From contig NZ_CP170198.1 of assembly GCF_042434915.1 (NCBI RefSeq), positions 2,914,001-2,978,000 on the forward strand: a stretch of 64,000 bases of DNA, given 5' to 3'. The position numbers were made by a program, and so were the translations under genes. Positions 34,637 to 43,928 of the stretch are shown one piece after another. Position 1 is the first letter of the stretch. Every line of letters begins with the position of its first letter. The notes below the pieces were generated by a model. The model did not search any database, was not told the DNA's origin, and worked only from the letters and a program-made list of their open reading frames with translations. The stretch comes from Aquimarina sp042434915. GTDB lineage: Bacteria > Bacteroidota > Bacteroidia > Flavobacteriales > Flavobacteriaceae.

Positions 34637-36403
34637 TTAAAGTTGTTTATCCATTTCTGCAATTACTCTTGAAGCTTTATCATAATCTTGCTGCATTGCT
34701 GTTGATGAGGATGGCGTATATCTAGCAAATTCACAACTTTCCAGTAAAGCTACAAACTCTATGACCAACGCATCATCAACTTTACGATCTTTGAGTAAGC
34801 GTTGTATACGATCCTTGCTCATATCACTTGTTTGAATTTGAAGTTTAGCTTTTAAATAATTATGTAATGCCAACTCCATCGCTATGTAGAAGGATTGAGG
34901 ACTTCCAAGATTTTTTTTGGCTTCTGATAGATATTTTCGTGCTAATTTATCAGCTCTTCGAACTCTACTGCCTACCACATCGTTCTTTCTAGCTTCTTGC
35001 TTTTTTCCAAAGAATAAAAATAAAGGAATTGCTAATAAAGGTGAAATTAATGCAGTCCAATAAATTGTTGAACCAAAAAAACCTTCTGAGTTACTTTCTT
35101 TTAACCTCGTTTTTAATTTTATGAATTTAAATTGTTTGCTGGTTTGTGTCACCACTTGTTTTTGCGTTTCATTATCAGAAGAAGCTACTACACGTTGTCC
35201 ATCGGGCCCCTTTTCTACTTGTAGAACAATTTCTTTTGAGGTAATTGACTTGTATGTATTTGTACTTACATCAAAATAAGAAAAGCGTAGAGCAGGAATG
35301 GGATATTTACCTTTAAATTGAGGAACCAGTGTATAAGTGTCTGAAACCATACCTTCCATACCTCCTAAATTTGTTCTAACACGCTCGCTATGTTCTGGCT
35401 CATATTTTTCTAAACCGCTTGGCACATTTAGATTAGGAAGATCAAAAAGTTTAAGATTTCCCTCACCGCTTACTTCGACCTTCACTTCTAGTGACTCTGA
35501 AGCATCTAACTCTGTTCTGTTAGGCGTTACTTTAAAATCAAAACGACCAACCGCTCCTGTAAAACCTTCTGGTTTCCCATTTTCGGGTAGAGGCTTTACA
35601 TTAATCGTTCGGTTACCAGCAGCTACCGTTTTATTAATAGTTGAATACAACCTACCTCCAAAAATGTCTCTTCGATTAGTGGGGACATCAACAGCTATAG
35701 ACAGCGTAAGAGGTTCTATATTTAATTTTCCTGTTTTTTGGGGATAAAGAACTGTTTTACGCAACACCACATATCTATAAGGCTCTCCTTCATAAGTTCC
35801 ATTTTCGACCTTAAGTTGTTTCATATCGATAGCCTGGCTCCAAAAATCACTATATTTTGGACTATCTAGTTCGTTCCAATTACTTACACTAATTCTTGGA
35901 CTTACGTACAGTTTATAGACCACCGTTATGGCTTCATTGAGATAAGGGTTTGTTTTGGAAACCTCGGCAACCAAGTGTAAGTTCTCACTAGCAATATAAT
36001 CAGAATTATTACCGTCTTTGGGTTTATCGATAGCAGCAGTCACCTCAACCCGAACTGGTAACGTCTTGTAAATTTCACCATCGATTTGAATTTGAGCTTG
36101 TTGTATTATAAATTTCCCTCTTTGAGTTGGCGCCAAAAAATAACTAAATGTTTTTGCATACGAACGTTTCCCATTAATCCATGAATTGCTAATCGATTGA
36201 TTGGGACCGCCAACTACAGTGAAACCTTTGAAATCTGGAGGTGTAAAGTTATCTCCGTCCTGATTCATCTCAAAATCTACTCGTAAGCGTTCATTAACAC
36301 CTAATTTGCTTTTACTAACTTTAGCTTCAAACCTCACCTGTGCAGTAGACAGTGTGATAGCACTAAAAGTAAGTAGCATCAATAAAATTAATTTCAACTT
36401 CAT
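34637..36403 (-). CDS. batD: BatD family protein
   Basis: A 588-residue envelope protein. It has a signal peptide (MKLKLILLMLLTFSAITLST) and a long periplasmic region of Ig-like beta domains (FTPPDFKGFTVVGGPNQS; YFLAPTQRGKFII; ETLTLSIAV-like strands). One TM segment lies near residue 450, before a cytoplasmic tail rich in Arg/Lys with a helical C terminus. BatD proteins act with the Bat/MoxR complex in aerotolerance or envelope stress. The ATG 36403 start fits the signal peptide; the longer frame would overlap batC. Confidence 0.9.
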   Translation of the reverse strand: MKLKLILLMLLTFSAITLSTAQVRFEAKVSKSKLGVNERLRVDFEMNQDGDNFTPPDFKGFTVVGGPNQSISNSWINGKRSYAKTFSYFLAPTQRGKFIIQQAQIQIDGEIYKTLPVRVEVTAAIDKPKDGNNSDYIASENLHLVAEVSKTNPYLNEAITVVYKLYVSPRISVSNWNELDSPKYSDFWSQAIDMKQLKVENGTYEGEPYRYVVLRKTVLYPQKTGKLNIEPLTLSIAVDVPTNRRDIFGGRLYSTINKTVAAGNRTINVKPLPENGKPEGFTGAVGRFDFKVTPNRTELDASESLEVKVEVSGEGNLKLFDLPNLNVPSGLEKYEPEHSERVRTNLGGMEGMVSDTYTLVPQFKGKYPIPALRFSYFDVSTNTYKSITSKEIVLQVEKGPDGQRVVASSDNETQKQVVTQTSKQFKFIKLKTRLKESNSEGFFGSTIYWTALISPLLAIPLFLFFGKKQEARKNDVVGSRVRRADKLARKYLSEAKKNLGSPQSFYIAMELALHNYLKAKLQIQTSDMSKDRIQRLLKDRKVDDALVIEFVALLESCEFARYTPSSSTAMQQDYDKASRVIAEMDKQL

Positions 36404-36447
36404 TATCGTTATATTTTCTGTAAAGTCAAAGAATGACAAGGAAGGTG

Positions 36448-37350
36448 CTACCAATCTTTATCCGTTTGCTTCACGTTTCCTTTAACTTTTTTAGCATTTA
36501 TTTTATCCTGTACTTTCTTTTCCTGATTATTCATTGCCTCTAGCAAACTCTTTACTTGCTGTGGTGATAATTGTCCTTGCATTGGTTTTGGCGCTCCCTC
36601 TTGTTGTTCTTCCTTTTTGTCGCCTGTATTTGCATCTTGATCTTTAGGATCCTTTTTCTCATCCTCATCGCCTTTCTCTCCTTTTTTATCTTCCTCATCA
36701 CCTTTCTTTTCCTGATCCTTCTCATCACCTTGATCTCCTTGATCCTTTTTATTTTTATCCTTTTGATCTTGGTCTCCTTGATCTCCTTGATCCTTTTTGT
36801 TTTCTTGATCCTGGTCTTTTTGATCTTGATTTTGATCATCTTTATCCTGATCTTGATCTTGATTCTGTTGCTGCTCTTCTTCTAACATCTTTTTTGCCAA
36901 TGCCAAATTATAACGCGTCTCATCATCTTTTGCGTTATTTCGTAACGCATTTTTATATGCCTCGACAGCCTCTTGATACTTCTTTTGCTCCATGTAAGTG
37001 TTCCCCAAATTATGAAAAGCTTTGTGCTTTTCTAATTTACTTGTCGAGGTTTTGGCTGTTTCGCTATAACGCATTATAGCTTCATCGTATTTTTCGGAAT
37101 TGTAATATGCATTTCCCAAATTATATTTTGCATCTACACCATTAGGGTTTTTGGCAATCGCTTTGCGATATTCACCCTCAGCCTTTGGGAAATTGCCATC
37201 TCTAATCAAACTTTGATTCCCGATTGCCAAATGCTCTTGTGCTTCAGATACAAGTTGTTTTAAATCTGCTTCTTGCGAAAAGCACATGATACTACTATAA
37301 AGGCATAAAAAAATAACTAAACTCTTTTTCATAGCTTTTTTAATTTTCAT
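36448..37350 (-). CDS. batC: BatC-like TPR protein with an acidic/Gln low-complexity domain
   Basis: A 300-residue protein with an N-terminal signal (MKKSLVIFLCLYSSIMCFSQ), then three TPR repeats (about 35-155: AEGEYRKAIAKNPNGVDAKY; YDEAIMRYSETAK; YQEAVEAYKNALRNN). About 100 residues of Asp/Gln/Lys/Glu low complexity follow (from about 160, for example DQDQDKDDQNQDQKD). A short tail ends the protein. ATG 37350 overlaps batB by 11 nt; ATG 37332, 8 nt after the batB stop, is also possible. The low-complexity tract makes the DNA repetitive and creates spurious long frames on other strands and frames. Confidence 0.88.
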   Translation of the reverse strand: MKIKKAMKKSLVIFLCLYSSIMCFSQEADLKQLVSEAQEHLAIGNQSLIRDGNFPKAEGEYRKAIAKNPNGVDAKYNLGNAYYNSEKYDEAIMRYSETAKTSTSKLEKHKAFHNLGNTYMEQKKYQEAVEAYKNALRNNAKDDETRYNLALAKKMLEEEQQQNQDQDQDKDDQNQDQKDQDQENKKDQGDQGDQDQKDKNKKDQGDQGDEKDQEKKGDEEDKKGEKGDEDEKKDPKDQDANTGDKKEEQQEGAPKPMQGQLSPQQVKSLLEAMNNQEKKVQDKINAKKVKGNVKQTDKDW

Positions 37351-38374
37351 TGAACAGATTTAGTTTTTTAACCCAAGAAGTTTTGCGTTCTAATAAGAAC
37401 ACATCTAGTATTAAGAGTAGTAATCCAAACCCTAAAAACCATTGAAACTGATCTTGAAAATCAGCAAATTGTTTAGCCTCGAACTCTTTCTTATCCATAT
37501 TCTGTAATATTTCTGTTACTTGGGTAACTACATCTTTCGTACTTCTACCATCAATGTATGTGCCATTTGCTTCTTTTGCAATTTCCTGTAAAGTTGTCGC
37601 GTTGAGTTTTGTTATTACTGTTTCTCCTGCACGATCCTTTTTATAGGATTGTACAATTCCATTTCGTTTAATGGGTATTGGTCCACCTTTTATGGATCCT
37701 ACGCCGATAGTATAGATCAAGATACCTTCTTTTGAAGCCTCTTCTGCTATTTCTGAAGCACTCCCTTCATGATCTTCGCCATCACTGATTAAAAAGAGCA
37801 CACGATTCGTTTGCTCATCATCGTTATAATAGGTTTTTGCTAAGGTTATTGCTTCATTAATCGCAGTTCCTTGTGACGAAAGCATGTCAGTGCTCATTGC
37901 TTGTAAGAACATTTTGGCAGAAGCATAATCTGTTGTAATTGGCAATTGCGGAAAAGCACTACCTGCGTACGCTATGATCCCCACTCTATCACTTGCCAAG
38001 CTATTTATTATCTGGGTAACTAATTGTTTAGATTTTTCTAAACGATTAGGTGCTATATCCTCGGCAAGCATACTTTTAGAAACATCGACAGCAAAAACTA
38101 CATCTACACCTTCTCGCTTTACCGTTTCTAATTTTGTGCCAATCTTGGGGTTTACCAATCCTATCACAATACTAGCCAATGCTATACTTATGATCAATAC
38201 TTTAAGCAAAGGCTTAAAGACTGAAGTGTTCGGGCTAAGAAATTTCATGAGTCTAGGATCTGCAAAACGTTTTTGTACAGATTTTTTCCATATCAAAACT
38301 CCTATAAACAACAAGAGTATTAATGGAATCACCAATAACAGCCAGAAATATACTTTTTCTTCTAATAAATACAT
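37340..38374 (-). CDS. batB: BatB: vWA domain membrane protein
   Basis: A 344-residue protein. Two N-terminal TM segments (about 8-30 and 55-75) and one near the C terminus flank a von Willebrand A domain with the MIDAS motif DVSKSMLAED and a downstream LLISDGEDHEG. It resembles BatA of the same operon, consistent with a duplication. Bat vWA proteins likely form a membrane complex handled by the MoxR ATPase. The next gene, batC, overlaps its end. Confidence 0.93.
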   Translation of the reverse strand: MYLLEEKVYFWLLLVIPLILLLFIGVLIWKKSVQKRFADPRLMKFLSPNTSVFKPLLKVLIISIALASIVIGLVNPKIGTKLETVKREGVDVVFAVDVSKSMLAEDIAPNRLEKSKQLVTQIINSLASDRVGIIAYAGSAFPQLPITTDYASAKMFLQAMSTDMLSSQGTAINEAITLAKTYYNDDEQTNRVLFLISDGEDHEGSASEIAEEASKEGILIYTIGVGSIKGGPIPIKRNGIVQSYKKDRAGETVITKLNATTLQEIAKEANGTYIDGRSTKDVVTQVTEILQNMDKKEFEAKQFADFQDQFQWFLGFGLLLLILDVFLLERKTSWVKKLNLFNEN

Positions 38375-38387
38375 GACATTATTACTT

Positions 38388-38900
38388 CTATAACAGGTTA
38401 ATTAATTGAGCAAACCTTTTAATTTTATCTTTTACTTCATCTGGAATACCACTTACTTCTACCCAAGTATGTACATCACCTACGTACTCCATCCCTAAAT
38501 ATGCTGCACTACGTACAAATGGCATCGCAAAACTCTCATCACGATCGTTATGGTTACTACAGCTAACAACTGCCATATTTTTACCTCTCAGCATACGTCC
38601 ATATTCTTTTTCTTTTATTAAGAAATCTGAGATTCGATCCAAAAAAACTTTTGTTATACCACTCATTGTATACCAATAGATTGGAGTCGCAAAAACGATA
38701 GTTTGATAGTTTTGAACTATATTTTTAAATAATTCACTGAAATCATCTTCCTCATTTTTAAAATCATAATCGTAATGGTTGATTTTTTTCTTACTCAAAT
38801 CAATCACATCAAATCCTATACGGTCCTTTAAAAAAGCAATCACCTTAGCCGTGTCTCCATGACTTCTCGAACTTCCTAATATGATAATCCCCTTGTTCAA
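38388..38900 (-). CDS. NAD(P)H-dependent FMN reductase / flavodoxin-like oxidoreductase
   Basis: A 170-residue flavodoxin-fold protein. GSSRSHGDTAKVIAFL is the phosphate-binding loop for FMN, and ATPIYWYTMSGITKVFLDR is the second FMN contact typical of NADPH-dependent FMN reductases and NADPH:quinone reductases. It is inserted between batA and batB on the same strand (109 nt after batA, 13 nt before batB). The reaction it serves is not known. Its place in the Bat operon suggests a link to redox or oxygen stress (inference). Confidence 0.9.
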   Translation of the reverse strand: MNKGIIILGSSRSHGDTAKVIAFLKDRIGFDVIDLSKKKINHYDYDFKNEEDDFSELFKNIVQNYQTIVFATPIYWYTMSGITKVFLDRISDFLIKEKEYGRMLRGKNMAVVSCSNHNDRDESFAMPFVRSAAYLGMEYVGDVHTWVEVSGIPDEVKDKIKRFAQLINLL

Positions 38901-39009
38901 ACCTTAATAGTAGCCTTTTTTAATTAAATAACCTTTACAGCAACATTCTTGAGATCATTATGGAGATCTAATGTATCCACATAGTTCACCTCAAAAGGAG
39001 ATACACGTA

Positions 39010-40014
39010 TTAAATAAAACTTCTGAAAACTGTATGTTTTAACAACAATTCCACAAATAAGAAGCCGAGCCCAATTAGCACCAAGAATCTAAATTTTTCT
39101 TGATAGTTGTAAAATTTAAATTCCTCAACATCCGTTTTTTCTAATTTATTGATTTCTTCATATATCGCCTCTAATTTTTTATTATCGGTTGCCCGGAAAT
39201 ACTTTCCGCCAGTCACTTTAGCAATTTCTTTGAGTAAGGGTTCATCGATCTCTACTTTAACACGTTCATAACGAAAAGCACCATTAGGCAAAATGGCCAC
39301 AGGCGCTAGTGCCATACCGTTAGTACCTAATCCAATGGTATATGTTTTAATGCTGTATTCAACCGCCAGCTCTGAAGCTATTTTAGGATCAATAAAACCT
39401 GCATTGTTTGAGCCATCTGTTAATAGTATAATGACTTTACTTTTTGCTTTACTATCTTTTAAACGATTAACTGCTGTTGCCAATCCCATACCGATAGCGG
39501 TTCCATTTTCTAAAACGGTATTGTACTCAATTTGGTTCATCGCACTTAAAACGATAGATTTATCACTGGTAAGCGGAGTTTTGGTAAAACTCTCACCAGC
39601 ATAAACCACGAGTCCTATTCTATCATTTGGACGTTCTTTTACAAATTGTGCTGCAACATCTTTCAATGCCTCGAGGCGATTTGGTTGTAAGTCCTTGGCT
39701 AACATACTTGCCGAAACATCAATTGCCATTACTATATCAATCCCTTTTGTAGTTTTTGTTCTGCTCGAAACATCTACTGTACGAGGACGTGCTAGCGCTG
39801 TAATGAGAAAACTCAAGCATAGCAAACGAAATAAAAAAAGAATTGGTTTGAGCCGTACCAAAAAGCTTTTTTTATATTTAAAACCTTGTACACTTGAAAT
39901 TTTGAGCGTTGCTTGTTGTTTGTTAAACTTCCAAACATACCAACCTATCAAAAATGGAAACAAAGCAAACAACCAAAAGAAATACGGATCTTCAAAAGTA
40001 TAGTTATCAAACAT
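39010..40014 (-). CDS. batA: BatA: vWA domain membrane protein
   Basis: A 334-residue protein with TM segments near residues 10-28, 55-75 and at the C terminus. The vWA domain has the MIDAS motif DVSASMLAKD, a T-S residue site (TPLTSDKSIVL) and LLTDGSNNAG. It begins 1 nt after the BatD-like gene stop. It is separated from its paralogue batB by the FMN reductase gene. Confidence 0.93.
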   Translation of the reverse strand: MFDNYTFEDPYFFWLFALFPFLIGWYVWKFNKQQATLKISSVQGFKYKKSFLVRLKPILFLFRLLCLSFLITALARPRTVDVSSRTKTTKGIDIVMAIDVSASMLAKDLQPNRLEALKDVAAQFVKERPNDRIGLVVYAGESFTKTPLTSDKSIVLSAMNQIEYNTVLENGTAIGMGLATAVNRLKDSKAKSKVIILLTDGSNNAGFIDPKIASELAVEYSIKTYTIGLGTNGMALAPVAILPNGAFRYERVKVEIDEPLLKEIAKVTGGKYFRATDNKKLEAIYEEINKLEKTDVEEFKFYNYQEKFRFLVLIGLGFLFVELLLKHTVFRSFI

Positions 40015-40015
40015 C

Positions 40016-41677
40016 TTATTCGGCGTTTTTAAGTTCTACAGAGGTTATAATACGCTGCGCTATATCGTCTGCATATATATCGTCTTCGTCAAAGACTACT
40101 GTGATTTGTTGAAACCCTCCATTTTCGGCAAAATTGAGCATCAAATATTCCTTTTTATATTTTTTTTGATTGGTTGGATTTATAACTTCAAGATTACCAA
40201 ACACTTTAATCCCTTCTGCTCCCCCCAACGTTTTATAGGATTCTGTCTTAACGGTAATATTCTTTGCTCCTTGTGACTCAAAGTTACCCACAATACCTTC
40301 TACCGCTTTTTCAAGATCAATTTTAGTATCACTATTTGGCACTACAGTGCTAATAGCTATGTACATATTTCCGTTCAAATCACCGTACACAAAAGTTTCA
40401 TTTCCTTTTAAAATTTGCTTTTGCTCATTGGTTAATTGATAATTATTACGCAATAATACTTCTGGTGTTGCAATGGCAACTGGAGGCGTACCATAGGCGC
40501 TAGAAATCCATTCTTGTTTTGCTAATGTTCTCGTAGGATGTCCAAAAATTGTATCAATGGTTTCTTGATAGCCATTACGCCAAACAAACACTCCAAAAAT
40601 AATTCCAACGACTGCTACGGCAGCAATACTTGCTACTATTATCTTTTTTCGTTGTTCTTTCTGTGCTTTTGTTCTTCTGTACTCCTCATCCGCTAGCAGT
40701 TCTTCTTCTGTCGGTTCGGGAATGGCTTCTTTCGTTTTATTAATTACCTGCTCTATTGTTGTACGATCGGCCCGGGCCGTTAACTTATCAGGTCTAGACT
40801 TTGCAAATTTGGCTAAATCGGCTGTCATGAGCACTCGTTTTAACTCTTGCAAAGTGTCCGATTCTAGTAACAATGTACCTGATTTTATTTCTTGATCTAA
40901 GCGTGTTATTAATTCATCGGTCGTACTCTCCATTGCGTGATCATAGATCTCTTCGTCGATATATTTACGTGCGGTATCACTAAGTATAGAGTAGTACTCT
41001 TTATGTGATTCTTTTTCTAATAAATCTGAATTATCAATCTTACGAAGTGCTTCAATTGCTCGTTCATAAGGAGGTAGTTCTTTTTCTTTTTCGGCTCTTT
41101 TCTTTTTCCTATATACTATCAAAAATATTAGTAGCGCGATGCATAAAATAGTAACAATTGTATGCCAAAAGTAGTCTTGCCATCTAATTGATGGGGGATC
41201 CACTTCGACCAAAGGTTTAATTGCAAACATTTTTTGCTTTGTTGTATCAACAACCACATCGCGCACTTCGACTTGAATAGAGTCTGTTATAAACTCTCGT
41301 TCACCAATTAAAACACGTTGACTAGGAATTACAAATACTCCCGTATCAAACTTTGTTAAACCATATTGTTTAATGATATTATACTGGTTATTTTTTATTG
41401 TAGTATCTGCAGCAAAAGATTCTATAACCTCAAGTGGTGCGAAACTTTTACCTTCTGGAAACACGACCGTTTGTGTTGAATCGGCCTGTACTGCCAAAGT
41501 ATATTTAATTTCTTCTCCTATTTTTATCGAAGCGCTATCGATAGTTGATTTTACTTGTCCGATCGCACTACTGATTGTCAAAAGAAAAAAGGATACTATG
41601 GTCAATATCCTTCGTGGTTCGGTTTGAGAAAAACGATTATAGTTCATAAAATCATATGGTATGCGGTTCTCTGTCAT
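40016..41677 (-). CDS. BatD-like/DUF4381-type membrane protein in the Bat operon
   Basis: A 553-residue protein. It has an exported N terminus (IVSFFLLTISSAIGQ) and a periplasmic beta-rich domain with IDSASIKIGEEIKYTLAVQ. TM1 (about 168-188) is followed by a basic and helical cytosolic part (YERAIEALRKIDNSDLLEKE; YIDEEIYDHAMESTTDELI). TM2 (about 350-370) precedes a second external domain with FVYGDLNGNMYIAI. The first half matches the usual BatA-adjacent protein of Bacteroidota; the C-terminal extension is not one I recognise. ATG 41647 is an alternative start. BatA follows 1 nt later. Confidence 0.82.
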   Translation of the reverse strand: MTENRIPYDFMNYNRFSQTEPRRILTIVSFFLLTISSAIGQVKSTIDSASIKIGEEIKYTLAVQADSTQTVVFPEGKSFAPLEVIESFAADTTIKNNQYNIIKQYGLTKFDTGVFVIPSQRVLIGEREFITDSIQVEVRDVVVDTTKQKMFAIKPLVEVDPPSIRWQDYFWHTIVTILCIALLIFLIVYRKKKRAEKEKELPPYERAIEALRKIDNSDLLEKESHKEYYSILSDTARKYIDEEIYDHAMESTTDELITRLDQEIKSGTLLLESDTLQELKRVLMTADLAKFAKSRPDKLTARADRTTIEQVINKTKEAIPEPTEEELLADEEYRRTKAQKEQRKKIIVASIAAVAVVGIIFGVFVWRNGYQETIDTIFGHPTRTLAKQEWISSAYGTPPVAIATPEVLLRNNYQLTNEQKQILKGNETFVYGDLNGNMYIAISTVVPNSDTKIDLEKAVEGIVGNFESQGAKNITVKTESYKTLGGAEGIKVFGNLEVINPTNQKKYKKEYLMLNFAENGGFQQITVVFDEDDIYADDIAQRIITSVELKNAE

Positions 41678-41694
41678 TCGTTTTATACGTTTAC

Positions 41695-42561
41695 CTATCC
41701 CCTGGTTTTAAAATAGCCTAGTAATTTTTTTACATAGCTTTCATCCACTCTTGTACTAATTACTCCCGCTCCACTTCTAGCAAAGCTTTCTGTAAAATAA
41801 TGTACTCTTTGATTGTATTGCTTGGCATATTGGCTTCTTGTTCGTTTTGAACTTGTATTAACCAGTATTAGCTCATTGGTTTCTTCATCTTCCATTTGAA
41901 CCATTCCCAAATTTGGCAACTGTTCTTCTTTGGCATCATAAATACGAATCCCAGTAACATCATGTTTATTACCTGCGATTTTTAATGTATGTTGATAGTC
42001 ATCTGCCATAAAATCAGAAAGCACAAACACAATAGCTTTCTTTTTCATCACACTCGAAAGAAATTTTAGTGCTTCAGTTATGTTTGTCTTATTACTTTTG
42101 GGTTCAAATTCGATAAGTTCTCTAATTATACGCAATACGTGAAATCTTCCTTTCTTAGGCGGTATAAAAAGCTCTACCTCATCGGTAAATAGTATCAATC
42201 CAATTTTATCATTATTCTGAGTAGCAGAAAAAGCTAATGTAGCTGCTATCTCTACACAAATTTCCTTTTTAAAATTTTGTGAGGTTCCAAAGTTTTGCGA
42301 ACCAGATATATCCACCATAAGCATCATGGTTAACTCTCGTTCTTCCTCAAAAACTTTTATATAAGGCTCATTATACCGCGCTGTAACATTCCAATCAATA
42401 GTACGTACATCATCTCCAAATTGATATTGTCTTACTTCGCTAAACGTCATGCCTCTTCCTTTAAAAGTAGAATGATACTCACCACCAAAAATATGGTCGC
42501 TTAAGCGGCGTGTTTTAATTTCAATTTTTCTAACCTTCTTTATTAAAGCTTTGGTATCCAT
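41695..42561 (-). CDS. DUF58 domain protein
   Basis: A 288-residue cytosolic protein of the DUF58 family (vWA-like), with the signature RSGMTFSEVRQYQFGDDVR-type stretch (here GRGMTFSEVRQYQFGDDVR), IDWNVTARYNEPYIKVFEEE and the MIDAS-like VDISGSQNFGTS. DUF58 proteins pair with MoxR ATPases. It lies 83 nt after moxR and 17 nt before the BatD-like gene. Confidence 0.94.
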   Translation of the reverse strand: MDTKALIKKVRKIEIKTRRLSDHIFGGEYHSTFKGRGMTFSEVRQYQFGDDVRTIDWNVTARYNEPYIKVFEEERELTMMLMVDISGSQNFGTSQNFKKEICVEIAATLAFSATQNNDKIGLILFTDEVELFIPPKKGRFHVLRIIRELIEFEPKSNKTNITEALKFLSSVMKKKAIVFVLSDFMADDYQHTLKIAGNKHDVTGIRIYDAKEEQLPNLGMVQMEDEETNELILVNTSSKRTRSQYAKQYNQRVHYFTESFARSGAGVISTRVDESYVKKLLGYFKTRG

Positions 42562-42644
42562 AGCTATTCGGATTTCTTATACCCTATTGATAGTAAACAC
42601 TATTTTAAATATTTCTTATTCTTTTACGATATTGACGCAACGTA

Positions 42645-43646
42645 CTAAGGTACTTCAATCTCATTTACTATTTTATTAATGATATCTTCAGATGTTACGT
42701 TTTCTGCTTCAGCCTCATACGTAATTCCTATTCTATGACGCAATACATCATGTACTACAGCCCTTACATCTTCTGGAATTACATATCCTCTTCTTTTTAT
42801 AAATGCATAGCATTTTGCAGCGGTAGCCATGTTGATACTACCACGAGGAGAGGCTCCAAAATTAATTAATGGTTTAAGTTCTTCTAAATTATATTTTTCG
42901 GGAAAACGGGTAGCAAAAATTATATCGAGAATATACTTTTCGATTTTTTCATCCATATATACTTCACGAACAGCTTTTTGTGCACTAATAATTTGTTCGA
43001 CCGAGACTACAGGATTTACTTTTTCATAACTTCCAGAAAGATTGGCTCTAACAATTGCTTGTTCCTCTTCTAGTTTTGGATATTTTATCACTGTTTTAAG
43101 CATAAAACGGTCAACCTGTGCTTCTGGCAAAGGATAGGTTCCTTCTTGCTCTACTGGGTTTTGCGTAGCCATTACCAAAAAGGGTTTATCTAAAATAAAG
43201 GTCTGATCCCCTATCGTCACTTGTTTTTCTTGCATTGCTTCTAACAGCGCACTTTGAACTTTTGCTGGCGCTCTATTAATCTCATCTGCTAGCACAAAAT
43301 TGGCGAAAATCGGTCCTTTTTTAATTGAAAAATCGTTTTCTTTCATATTAAAAATCATGGTACCCACAACATCGGCTGGCAACAGATCTGGAGTGAATTG
43401 GATTCTACTAAAACTACCATGTACCGCTTTTGACAAAGTATTTATAGCGAGAGTTTTTGCTAATCCAGGCACACCTTCTAAAAGAATATGACCTTGACCT
43501 AACAATCCTATTAGTAATCGCTCAACCATATGCTTCTGACCAACTATTACTTTATTCATTTCCATGGTGAGTAAATCTACAAACGCTGATTCCCTCTGAA
43601 TTTTTTCATTTATCGAGGCAATATCGATAGCACTATTATCTTCCAT
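42645..43646 (-). CDS. MoxR-type AAA ATPase
   Basis: A 333-residue AAA+ protein. Walker A is GVPGLAKT (residues 58-65), Walker B FVLADEINRAPAK, sensor I MATQNPVEQEGTYPLPEAQ, and GASPRGSINM is the sensor II region. MoxR ATPases act as chaperones that insert cofactors or assemble partner complexes, here the DUF58 and Bat proteins. It is the first gene of the Bat operon. Confidence 0.96.
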   Translation of the reverse strand: MEDNSAIDIASINEKIQRESAFVDLLTMEMNKVIVGQKHMVERLLIGLLGQGHILLEGVPGLAKTLAINTLSKAVHGSFSRIQFTPDLLPADVVGTMIFNMKENDFSIKKGPIFANFVLADEINRAPAKVQSALLEAMQEKQVTIGDQTFILDKPFLVMATQNPVEQEGTYPLPEAQVDRFMLKTVIKYPKLEEEQAIVRANLSGSYEKVNPVVSVEQIISAQKAVREVYMDEKIEKYILDIIFATRFPEKYNLEELKPLINFGASPRGSINMATAAKCYAFIKRRGYVIPEDVRAVVHDVLRHRIGITYEAEAENVTSEDIINKIVNEIEVP

Positions 43647-43928
43647 TAATTTTATTTTTTAAAAGTGTGAATTTAACATTCAAGATTCAAGATTGCAAAT
43701 TGTTTAAATAATTTCCTGTTACTAGTTAATTATAGGTTAAATAACGAGTCTTGGTTTTTTTATAAGCTCTTAAAATAGAGTATCTTTAAACCTAAATGAA
43801 CGTAAACACCTATAGTAATAGCTTATAAAAAGACGATGAGATAATTCATATGTTGCAAACATAGATCCAATTCATCTGATAAATAGGTTTCTGTAGATAA
43901 ATTTAAATTAATTTTAAACTATTAAATT

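Noticed and set aside
36571..36885. Hydrophobic 104-codon plus-strand frame opposite batC
   Set aside because: It arises from the Asp/Gln/Lys repeat codons of batC read in reverse, giving runs of Leu, Ile and Phe; batC is the supported gene.
43647..43928. Short frames between moxR and the SDR gene (such as a 10-codon frame near 43796)
   Set aside because: Very short, no ribosome-binding site, and no terminator or promoter arrangement to support a separate gene.
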